Assembly: GCA_963971305.1 (NCBI GenBank)
Contig: OZ020309.1
Span: forward strand, 5,821,001 to 5,885,000
DNA: 64,000 nucleotides
Origin: Arcuatula senhousia
Taxonomy: Eukaryota > Mollusca > Bivalvia > Mytilida > Mytilidae
Reading direction: 5' to 3'
This document shows, in pieces, positions 25,101 through 34,900 of the stretch (the first letter of the stretch is position 1; each line of letters begins with the position of its first letter). A program made the translations under genes and the position numbers. The notes beneath the pieces were generated by a model. It was given only the letters and a program-made list of their open reading frames with translations, searched no databases and had not been told where the DNA came from.

Positions 25101-25114
25101 TTTTGAATATTCAT
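9388..25114 (-). CDS. ParB-like / coiled-coil / Tudor-like protein (17 exons, 717 aa, intact)
   Basis: The exons, in transcription order, are 25114-24911, 22765-22621, 19962-19870, 19471-19367, 18525-18469, 17624-17098, 16353-16270, 16012-15762, 15278-15215, 14705-14637, 14019-13954, 13315-13211, 12783-12702, 11691-11618, 10968-10915, 10187-10082 and 9455-9388. The phases agree throughout, for 2154 nt including TAA. Residues 1-117 are of unknown type. Residues 118-201 are polar linker. Residues 202-345 are ParB/Srx-like. Residues 378-490 are mixed helical. Residues 511-533 are acidic. Residues 534-612 are coiled coil. Residues 643-660 are Lys/Asn-rich. Residues 661-717 are Tudor-like. The least certain junctions are the acceptors of exons 3 and 7, where pyrimidine tracts are weak, though only those sites keep the frame open. 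A role in binding the palindromic arms or chromatin is speculation. I know no named homologue. Confidence 0.78.
10435..10870 (+). repeat. Degenerate pearl-core relic
   Basis: Three diverged units carry AAC(A/T)(A/G)GAAGTAGATGTCTGA-like phrases at about 10450, 10570 and 10750, related to the core of the element at 20510-21412. No microsatellite or hairpin tail was seen. It lies in intron 15 of the ParB-like gene. Confidence 0.45.
11925..12290 (+). repeat. Second degenerate pearl-core relic
   Basis: Two units share AAACTGGAAATAGATATCTG and AAACAGAAAGTAGATATCTA phrases followed by acagacc, and are again related to the 20510-21412 core. They lie in intron 13 of the ParB-like gene. Confidence 0.4.
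12702..14019 (-). CDS. Coiled-coil exons 11-13 of the ParB-like gene
   Basis: The exons at 14019-13954, 13315-13211 and 12783-12702 encode about 83 consecutive residues rich in K, E, I, L and M with heptad-like spacing (LTEKSNLEKENRILKGKIKALE, then IEKMRKEIEDIRSENKVL). Two of the three junctions are phase 0, so the exons extend one uninterrupted helix. Dimerisation of the encoded protein is a reasonable inference. Confidence 0.7.
16718..16835. repeat. Hairpin (short foldback)
   Basis: TTGGTTTAT...GGTACACATTTTACATAATC CGC is mirrored by GCGGATTATTCAATGTGCAC C...ATAAACCAA, giving a 118-bp near-palindrome. It lies in intron 6 of the ParB-like gene. Confidence 0.7.
17098..17624 (-). CDS. ParB/Srx-like domain exon (exon 6 of the minus-strand element gene)
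   Basis: This exon encodes residues 202-377. A YYIINVEQL strand opens the domain. It is followed by a LLRPADDKHVEDL segment, equivalent to the R..d..v..L box of ParB N-terminal domains. Next comes QTIGGNHSRIAL (residues 266-277), equivalent to the G.hR..A nucleotide-binding box, then VVYCDLTPAEAKRVGMDHN. The order of elements fits the ParB/sulfiredoxin fold. The usual bacterial GERR form of the box is replaced by GGNHSR. CTPase or nuclease activity cannot be judged from the sequence. Confidence 0.68.
17695..17905. repeat. Short repeat of 'gtaatcaaataatca'
   Basis: Six to seven variants of GTAATCAAATAATCA spaced about 30 bp apart, in intron 5 of the ParB-like gene. Confidence 0.75.
18865..19187 (+). 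repeat. Pearl-like tail fragment
   Basis: The segment begins AAAGGGCAATAACTCCTTCA, a phrase shared with the 4380-5180 family. It ends with a GACAGACAGACGACGGACG stretch and a CGGGCCTTCGTCTGGTGAGC tail. It has only one unit. It lies in intron 4 of the ParB-like gene. Confidence 0.4.
20150..20420. repeat. Short repeat of 'aataacagataacagagaat'
   Basis: Eight or so variants of AATAACAG(A/T)TAACA spaced 25-35 bp apart, ending in a C-rich stretch, in intron 2 of the ParB-like gene. Confidence 0.75.
20510..21412 (+). mobile_element. Pearl-like element in intron 2 of the ParB-like gene
   Basis: Five units of about 165 bp contain AACAGGAAGTAGATGTCTGA, then CAAAATCGCTTAGGACGTAT, a TTTGTCA phrase and GAGAAAAGCTTGACGGAAAT. 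They are followed by ACGGACGGACGTACGGAC (21341-21358), a C-run and the palindrome GACATGTCGTCGCGG (21388-21402). The architecture matches the element at 4380-5180, but the core sequence differs. Confidence 0.65.
22350..22507. repeat. (AAAAT)n microsatellite
   Basis: About 30 units of AAAAT, slightly interrupted, lie in intron 2 of the ParB-like gene. The open frame on the minus strand, rich in F, I, L and Y, is a repeat translation. Confidence 0.95.
22681..22940. repeat. Perfect 130-bp tandem duplication covering part of an exon
   Basis: 22681-22810 and 22811-22940 are identical over 130 bp. The first copy contains the acceptor and first 85 bases of ParB-like gene exon 2 (22765-22621). The second copy, upstream in transcription, repeats the acceptor and exon start but has no donor. 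It is therefore a decoy exon fragment. Confidence 0.9.
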
Positions 25115-25266
25115 TATTTGTTGAGGTACAAGACATGCGCAGACGTAACAAAGAGGCCAAATAATACGCTTAACTTAGCGAAGTACACGGATTTGATTAC
25201 TGAATATACGGTGTTATTTCCCTCATTTTATATCAAGTTAAAAAAAGATGGTTTTTCTTTTTGAAA
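25115..25266. promoter_or_regulatory. Bidirectional promoter between the two element genes
   Basis: Only 152 bp separate the two divergent start codons at 25114 (-) and 25267 (+), so the core promoters of both element genes must lie here or overlap their 5' UTRs. The segment contains an ATGCGCAGACGTAAC motif near 25135-25150, resembling an NRF1/CRE-like site. No clear TATA box is visible for either direction. Confidence 0.55.
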
Positions 25267-25984
25267 ATGGATGCCGGAATGATTTTGGGCGAGGGTTCTG
25301 TAACTGAGTCTGTTACCGAGCATATTTCAAACGCATTAGATTCATCTGATATTCGTGAAAAAACTTCATTTGATTTCTCGTTGGACAGTAACTGCGAAAA
25401 TGTTAAAGGGATAGATGAAGACATATTCAACGAGTCTGTTAGTACTGAGCATATTTCAAACGCTTTAGATTCATCTGATATTCGTGAAAAAACTTCATTT
25501 GACTTTTCTTTGGAAAATAGCTGCGAAAATATTAAAGGGAGAGTTGAAGACATATTCAATGATTCGAATTCATCCTTCATCCGCGAAAAAACATCATTTG
25601 AAGTCACCATTGATAGCAGTCGAGAAAATATTCCGCATGATATTGACTTTTCACTGAATGATTCAACTTATTCTGAATCTGAACAGTTGAAACCTAGTAC
25701 TAGTAAATTCGGCGACATTCCATTGTCCCCTATTGCAAAGGATCTTGATTTTGCAATTTATGAATTCGAAGATTCAAATACACCGCCACCAGTGAGGGCA
25801 CCAAGTATAGGTTCTGAAGGCCTGTTTGAAGATACGTTGAAAGAAGATAGTAGTGACGTTATATCTATTGTTTCTTCCGCTTTAGAAACAAGTGGTTCAT
25901 CTACAGAATCCCTACCGTTCGGACATTTGGAATATGAAGAGCCAATTTTGACAACAAGTACACCTTTAAAAAAGAGACGAAAAG
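25267..25984 (+). CDS. Transposase exon 1: acidic N-terminal repeats
   Basis: The ATG at 25267 is preceded by GAAA, and an in-frame TTG two codons upstream is not needed. The exon encodes 239 residues rich in Ser, Asp and Glu. A 43-residue unit (TEHISNALDSSDIREK and following, from residue 17) occurs twice almost identically, with a third shorter copy starting at SSFIREKTSF. The exon ends with a basic KKRRKG motif, a possible nuclear localisation signal, at the GT donor at 25985. If that donor is not used, the frame continues with CYCSKCG and a terminal H before a stop at 26055. Confidence 0.75.
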
Positions 25985-28900
25985 GTAAGAGCTATTGCTA
26001 CTGTTCTAAATGTGGTATTACTTCCTGGCAAAGTATATCTACATACCATGATTGAGTTCACAACATAGGAACAAAAAGTACATAGATTTTACGTAACACC
26101 GGGAGGGTGGCTGTTTAATCCAAATTTATATAAGAATTCCTAATCATATTCCCAATCATAAGTATCTTAGACTAGGGCATGTCTAAAGATGGTCTATGTT
26201 GAGGATCCAGTTTAGGGGGGGGGGTAAAACTTGTTGATGTTTTTGTGCTAATTGACATAATTTTTGTCACTTTTGGTGGGAGGATGGGAGGAGGGCGCCT
26301 TTCCTTTGATCCGTACCTGGACAAATCTTCCTCTTAATTCATGTAATTATGAATGTTTATCGAATACGTCTTACCTTTATACATCGCAAATTTTCAAATG
26401 GTTATAAATCACTCATAACAAGGTGAGTTTCCGTAAAATTGATTTTTGTAAATATTTGTGCTTCAATACAAAAAATAAGAAACCGAAACAAAACATCATC
26501 CGGCCAAATTTGTTTACTTTTTTTCCTTACTGGACAAAACATCTTCTTTTTTCCTATAAGCAAATGCCTTACGACGTGAATCTTGGTAATTTTGTTCATA
26601 TTAATGACGTAATTCGTTAGCATTTAAAATATGCAAATGTATTGACCAAATTGATCTTTGTTGATCTTATAGCAAAGTTTTTTTAAATGATAGTTTTGAT
26701 AATGGAAAAGAGTACATTAAAAATACATATACGAGGGGGTATTACCGGCTATCGTTTCCGGTGGCAAACTGAAGACAGTCCAAAAAAATTACAGTGTATG
26801 AAAGACATATAAGAGGACAATAAAATTGATAAGGTAGACGACAGACTAGGAATAGACTGCCGTCTACCATTTCCACATATTTTTCCTTTTGTTTGTTAAA
26901 AGTCAAACACAGTTAAATTTGTTTGGACTGTCTTGATCTTGCCAGTGTCAGGGTGGTTCCAGGATTTAAGTGTTGTTGTTTTTTTGCCGTCGAGCGTAAA
27001 GCGAAGTACGAAATTTATGTGGATTTTATGAGAGAAAAAAATAACAAACAAACAAAAACAAAAACGAATAATTGCAAGTCACCTAAAAATGAAATTATTC
27101 TTTTGCATTTTTTTTTTTATTTAATGCCACGTGTTCGTCCGCCTACCTTCTTTTATTTATATGCATACACCGTAAAACTTATGTTTATGTTTTAAAACTC
27201 TGTAAAAGTTCAAAGTTCAAAATTCAGAAGTTGTAAAAGTTAAAAGTTCAAATTTCACTCAAAATTCAGAAGTTGTAAAAGTTAAAAGTTCAAATTTCAC
27301 TCAAAATTCAGAAGTTTTTTTGGATGTTATCCTTCTTGAAATACGCGCAATTTGTAAACCTGACCGTTTTTAAAAAGTTGTCCACCTCGAATGGATCGGG
27401 GTACGAGCGATTAAATGTCTTTTTTTATATATATGGCACAGGATACGATTACGGCAAAACCGTAACAATAAGAAATTCTTATTGTTACGGCAAAGACGAA
27501 TATCGGGAACGGATGACGGGACGGACACCGAATCATTTATGACCGTAACAATAAGAATATTCTTATTATTACGGCGGCACTTATTCTTACGGCATGGACG
27601 ATAAAATTGGCATAATGATATTTACCATAGACATAGACCTGTATATTAAATACAGGTCTATGCCATAGATAATTAGATATTTTATAGTTAACTTCTTTCG
27701 CTGTTATTAATAATAATTGAATTAAGTGACAATAAAAGAATAAAAGAATAAATTCAGCTCATCAGTAGTTGGCATTGGAAAACATTCTCCGGGCTCTTCT
27801 CTTTGTTGAATAAAATTGTTTGCCGTAGTGAGTGCCCCGGCTAAAGAGAACTCGATCTCTTCTGTATACACTCCTATGTTCTTAAAAAATACATCTAATA
27901 CTTTTAAATTGTAAACAATGGATGGACCGGATCAAAATTTTCGGTTTTGGGAAAAAATTAAATCATAGACCATGCTTTAAAACTCAAGATAGATGTAGAC
28001 GTACAACTTGTTATCGTCTGTGGTGGATGTCTTGAATGGTTTCACCAGAAATACAAAACCCGAAATCCACTTATTGGTTGTGTTGCATGTGCAATAAGTT
28101 ATCAGAAAAAACTTCGAGTTAAATTTAAATTATAAGAATTTTTTGCCTGCTTGGATTGTATAAATTAATAAACTCTTTATTTCATATCGTCGTTATATGG
28201 ACCTATATCTATTTGCCGTAATAATAAGTGCCGTAACAATAAGAAAATTCTTATTGTTACGGTCGTAAATGATTCGGTCTCCGTCCCGTCATCCGTTCCC
28301 GATTTTCGTCTTTGCCGTAACAATAAGAATTTCTTATTGTTACGGTTTTGCCCAAATTTGCCGTAACCGTATCCTGTGCCTATATATATAAAACATTATT
28401 TGATGTCATGTTGAAATATGTTTTTATCTGTGTCATATTTTTTTCTTGTTTTCGTTTATAATTTAAACATTTTATTTATTCCTCCATGTTATTATTACAG
28501 ACAAGTCGAACGTAGACTGCAGAGAGTCTAATTTACTGAAGAAAAAGCTTTCCTCTTCTGCCATTAAGAAGGTGTTCGAAGACTGTGGCTGTAAACGACC
28601 TTGTATAAACAAAGATTACTTCGATAAGGTTTTGCTAAAAAGATTAAGACTTTCATTCTGGGGACTAAATAAGCAAGAAAAGACAAAATGGATGTTGGAA
28701 AAGTTTGCAGATTTTCAGTCAGCGTCACCAAAGTTATTAGTTTTTAAAGTGTCTGGGAAAAATGTCTGTCGGAAGGCATGGTTAAACATCTATGGAATTC
28801 CAAAATCAAGTTTCTATAGATACAAGGCTAAGTGGTTGACCAACAGATTAGGAAGTGAAAATACATGTACTCTGCGCTCTCTGAAAGAAAGAAAACAAGC

Positions 28901-31900
28901 TGCAATAACTTGGCTCGGTGAATATATTGCTAAAAGAGGGGAACATCCACCACACAAAACAGAAGTATGGTTGCCTTTTGGATTGAGAAAGAAAGAGATA
29001 TATGAAGCTTATAGAAATGAACAAATTGTTGATATGCGGCCTTTCGTATCAAACATGTCATTTTACAAGATGTGGAAATCATTTTATCGACATGTTAGAA
29101 TGAGACCGGTAAGTTAAGCACAACTAAAAGCATGCAATGAGCGTTTGATTTGATTAGCTATAACTCCATAGTCTGACATAACTATAAACCCATTGGCATA
29201 TATAGCAACATTATATATATGTGGACGAAATTTAAGAAGCACTGATCATTCAATTTTTTTAACATATCTTTATTAAAACCACTGCTCGGGTAGTGGTAAT
29301 TCTTCTTGTCCATTAATATATTTCATATCTAATTTTAACGTTTGTCCAAGTGTGTCAAAATGTGTGTATAATCAACATGTTTGAAGAATGATTACTCTTA
29401 AAATGAAAATGTTTATATTTAACTTAATTCCTAAGTTAGTCTGATCCGGTGTCAACACGTTGTGTTAAGAAACACTAAGGGAGCGACCATTGGAGTTTTA
29501 GGGGGGAGACTATGGTGAAATTTGAAATAAAAATAACCAGAAAATAAAAAGGCAGGACAGTGCATTGAATTTGTTCCCAAAATAACTGGTTCTGGTTGGC
29601 CATGTGTTTTAAAATTTGACAATGATATGCTTTACCGTTAAACTATATATGGAATTGACTTTGGGAGTTCCCCTTTTTTCATTTAGAAATAAGGGCCCAA
29701 AAGAGGAAAGAAATGCACCTTTTTTTTATTTCTAGACCGATATTGAATTATTTGTTTGCATGTCAGGTAGTGGATAAAAAAAATGAGGATTAACCCCCCC
29801 TTTTCCGTTTTGAAATTAGGGGCAAAAAGGAGCTAAATCGATTTTTTTCATTCATTTTCCGATTTCAAAATTTATTTTGCTTATTAATTCCTGTCAAATA
29901 GTGAATTCACAAAATAAAGGATTAATTTTGTGTTATACCCTCCCTCGTATTGCCGTTAAGGGTCAAAAGGGTCAAAATGAAAGTTCGTATAGAAACCTTT
30001 AATTATGGGCCAAAAGGGGAAATATATTTGTAACTGTAATTTATTTTGGTCTTCTTTTGAAAACAAATTGAAATCCTTATGAAATGTGGATGAAAGGTCC
30101 ACCAAAGGCTGCATGTGTAAAAAAAACTTTGTAAATCCAGAGCAATTGACTATCCATATTGGGACTCAAATGTACAGGGTTCGACATGTTACGATCCTGT
30201 CAGGCTCCGCTTGGCGAAGCTTTTATTTCGTAAATTAAAAAGCAGGACATGCATGAGGAAAATATCCCTAGCTAAGCCCCCACTCCACTTAAAATCAAAT
30301 TAACATCTATTACTGGCTATAAGTTTTTAAAACTCTAGTCAATTTTCCCAAGGCATAAGTTGAGCTTATTCATGATTTTAACTCCAATTGCACATTAATA
30401 AACTTAACTTTTAATTAAGCCCCCGTTTTCATTTGATTTATTGTAAGTTTTATACATTTTTGATGAAACACTTATGACGAGTCTTAAAAAGGTATAATGG
30501 GCATCAGTCGTTGCAAAACTTTGTTGAATGTTTTAATTGAATAATTATATTGATAAGATGTGCATTGATACTTAATAATCTTAGCTATTAGACTAAATTT
30601 TTTTAATGATTTTTATTTTATAGACAAACCTCTTTACTAAATGTACCGTCTGTGTAAAGCTAGACCGGGCTTTACAGTCTCAGCTAAACCCAACAAAAAG
30701 GCAAGAAATTTTTAGAGAGAAGCAAGAACATCTTCACAGAGTAATGTAAGTGTATTTTAAGTATTAATACATTCTATAATGTATTGATTGATAAATGTAT
30801 TTTAACGTAAATTGTTGGATGAGGCAACAATGACATAATGTTTATTCACTTCGAAGATAAAATCCAAATACTGTAGAAGAAAATGAGATGTGGAATAAGT
30901 GTACGCGACACAACCTACATTATAAACGTATATTTTAAATATCCACAATGGAAAACAGCCAGCAGCCTTCAATGTGACCAGCGGTCGCTGCTCGCTGTCT
31001 TTATCCAAATACTGTAGTTTACATTTAAAAAACTTAGCCAAACATATATATGTATGCCTTAAGTGACAAGCGAACAGTAATGAAAATAAACTCCATCAAG
31101 TCCTTTTTTTATTTAGGGTTGAAAAGCTCGCATACTATCGTAGACGAGAAATCTCAAGAAGACGACCAGATAGATTCGTGAGTTTGATTATTGACGGCAT
31201 GGACCAGTCAAAGACAAGTCTTCCACATTTTAAGGACAGGAAGGGTAAAGTAAGTAATGATAGTCTTGAAATAAAAATGGTTAAGGAGTTATCAAATTTA
31301 AATCTGGTTGAATTATTCTAAATTGTAAAGCTTTTTATAGATGTTTTCTTTGAACACGTACTTAGATGTAAGTAGGAATTTAAAATATTTTTGTATGTTT
31401 TTGATCAAATCCTTAGTATGCTTAAACAAAGTATCCCAATAGATTCGTTACTACAGAGGTTGCTGGAACTACATCGATTTCCTTGGCAAAGCGTCACGTT
31501 TGACACAAAAAATTGCTAACACAAAGTTATGTTGCTCCTCTGTTGCTACTCAAGAAGTTTCATGGTAGAAACCATGCACACGTAGACAAATTTGAGATTT
31601 CTACCTCGCAGATGATGGCAGATGTTGGTTTGTCATAGAGTATTGTTTTGTCTTCTTTTACCGTATTTAACACACTGCATTTGAAATAAGCAACGCGACG
31701 GGTTTGCTTTAGCAGGCAGGAACCGCTTACTCTTCCGGAGCACTTGTGTTCACTCTTGGTACGATTTGAGTTCGCTTTATTGATTTCCATTCGGTTTAAT
31801 TTGTGGTTTTGTTTTTATAGGTTTTGTATTTCCTCGTGCTATTCTTGTTCGTGTTTACCGATTTGGCTTTGCCATTTTGAACTTTTGACACTAGAATGAC

Positions 31901-34900
31901 CCATTGGTGCCTATTTGCTTATTTGTAATATAATTCATGTTGACCATTACATAACATTTAACATTTTTGAAACTGTACGAACTCTGATTTTTTTAAAGGA
32001 TTTAGCATCAACCCTTCCATTGAAAACCCACATTTCAGCTGTAATAAGTCACGGAACAAATCAGAGAATGGTATTTTCAGATATATATCAATACAAACAC
32101 GACTCCAACTTGACGCTTAACATATTGATGAAAGTACTCTGGGAACTTTCAAAGGTAAAGTTATATATAAAACAAGTTTCTCGCTAACAGTCAGAGTATA
32201 AAACTCAAAAATGCAAAAAGGCTTGTGCCCCTTAATTATAAAGCTAAATACTGAAATAGGTCTATGCAATTAAAATATATTATGAAGAAGACATTCTTAC
32301 ATTTTCATACACTAATATAAAAAAAACGTTTTTGGGAGGCAGAAAATAAAACTATGACTACTAACTACTATTAGAAATGATATCTATCCACTAATAGGCA
32401 ATGGTCATGATGGTATATGAATACAATGCCATGTCTGTATGTTAAATCAGTTAGACCAATTACTAGTGACTTGAAGAGGGGAATGTTTGTTCTTTGTAAG
32501 ACATTTTTGCTTGTTACATTTTTTTCTCATGATTAGCATTATCTTATATGACAGCAATCCTTCTCCAGAGTATTTTTTTCACCTCAACGCTACCAATACC
32601 AAATTTGTTTTTTCATCAATACTCAGATTCATTTTTTTGTGAAAATACAAAGGCTACAGTTAATATTAAGTGTTACATGGTTGTTGCGTTAAATGTTAAG
32701 GTTAATATGAAGATCTGGGTAAAATTGAAAAAAAGGACTTTATGAATGAAGCGAATTTTCAGAATAGCGGTGATCAAAACAGCGACTTTTCTGATTACAT
32801 CGAAATTGCGACATAAAATTTACAGGTTAACATATATAAAATATGCACAGAAATATTGTTTTATAAAGAAAAAGAGGGTAGTTATTTGTATATTTTACTT
32901 TGATTTGCCTTTTTATACATGTATATTTTAAATTTTATGTAAGGAATGTTTTAAAAAGGTCATTTTTTCGAAAGTATATTTTTTGTACATGCAATGCCAA
33001 TGATTCTTACATTTGATTATAGGAATATGACCTGATAAAAATGTTTTATAGAAAGATTGAATAAATATTAAATGTATTAGGAATAAAGCACTATTATATT
33101 TTTAAATGATTTATCTAAAAGCTAACATACATATTTCGATTACTTTTTTGAATTTCGCAGGGTAAACCTCTCCCGCCTGTGCTGTATATACAAGCTGACA
33201 ATTGTTTTAGGGAGAATAAAAACAGATACATTCTTTCTTTCCTTGAGCTATTGGTCCACTTAAAGATATTCTATGAGGTAAGTGTTATGAATACTTTATA
33301 TATGTCTACATTGGCATATAGAAATAGGACTTCTAATGAACTAATAGACCTATACTAAGAAATCAGTGAATGTTAAACAGAGGTAAATTCAAATTTAATT
33401 CTATGAATTTCTGTTTTCATGATTGAAAAGTTTTAAATTCAGGCAATTAAATTAATATAAAAGTTAAACATAAATTTAGGGTCAGCTGTTTGATAAAGTC
33501 AAAATTTGTTGTTGTCAAAGATTTGTTATTTTTCCCCAATGACCAGTTATAAATGTTTATTTATTAATTACCAGGTTCGAAACATGATAGTCTGTGAAAA
33601 TGTATGCTTATCAGAAGATCTTTATAGTTGCAATGATCCGTATAAATTATAGCCAATTCCCAGTGTGATCTCATTATTAGGATTAGCGTTTAATGATAAT
33701 GTTATGCAGATTTGTCAGAATTCTCTATGGTGTATTTTCAAGTACATGTCAAAGGTGTGGAAGGGCACAAGTGGCAGCTTATCAATAAAAATGACCTATT
33801 TTATTTCTTTGATATGTTAGTTATGCTTGCTGTTTTCTTTTTTCTTGATTGTCAAGATATGTAATAAAATTATTTCTCTGTAATGACTCAGCAGCTACTC
33901 GAAAAAAAATATAAGAAAATACCGATACCAATTATTTTTAGGTTTTTTTCCTTATTATTTGCTTAAATTTAACAAAAATATTATTTTTCAAAAGCAGTTT
34001 TGAACATATTAGTGAATGTTAATTTTACAGCAATGAAAATGCTGATTTAATTGCAAATATTATTACACCAGTTCATATTTAAATGCGAGTGAGATTGATA
34101 TCGGTCGTTATCATCCTTATTAAAAAGTTAGTTATAAAAACATTTATTTTAGTTAACGAGTGATAGGCTCATACATTTTGCTAATTCTAAAGTTAATAAG
34201 AGACAGGTCGGAAAGGATTTTTTTTAAACAAAAGCTATGTGAACAATAGAGAAAAAGATCTTCATCTTTGTAAAATGTAAAAACTGGGCGTTAAACTTTA
34301 ATTTTGATAAATAATCCATGTAAAAGAAACGTTTATTAAATCCATGATATGAAATAAAGCAATTACAACATAACATTGCACACCCGATGTTAAAGATATA
34401 GGATCTATGATTTTGGCAATTTTTTTAAAGTATTTATTTCATTCATTATAGCTTTACTTCATCAAAATATAAGGTGAATACATGAAAATTTTGCAATTCA
34501 TGAAATAAATTAGCTTAGAATTTTGATTTAAAAGTTGTTTTTGAATATTATCTGCCAGACAGAAATTCAAGTGTTCCACCCAAAGGCATCAATGACATGC
34601 CAATCAAATTACACTTAAATGTCTTATCCAATGGTTTTGACCTATTTTCAAAACATTTCACAGGATCATGATTACCTCTGACCAGAGCACACATGTTTTC
34701 TTTGTTAGAAAGTTGATTGACAGCATATGGGGAGTTACACAGTAAATTACATGCATTCTTGAAGCAATTAATGCTTAATTAATGTACCTGATTAAGATTT
34801 TATCTATCATAATTGATAAGTTGCAATATCTTAAGAACAAAATGCAAACAAACAAAATTTCACAAAAATGGTAGATCCTATCACTTTAAAAAAGTTGAGC

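Noticed and set aside
25233..25610. 125-residue minus-strand frame opposite transposase exon 1
   Set aside because: Antisense shadow of the internally repeated exon; it shares the repeat period and has no independent features.
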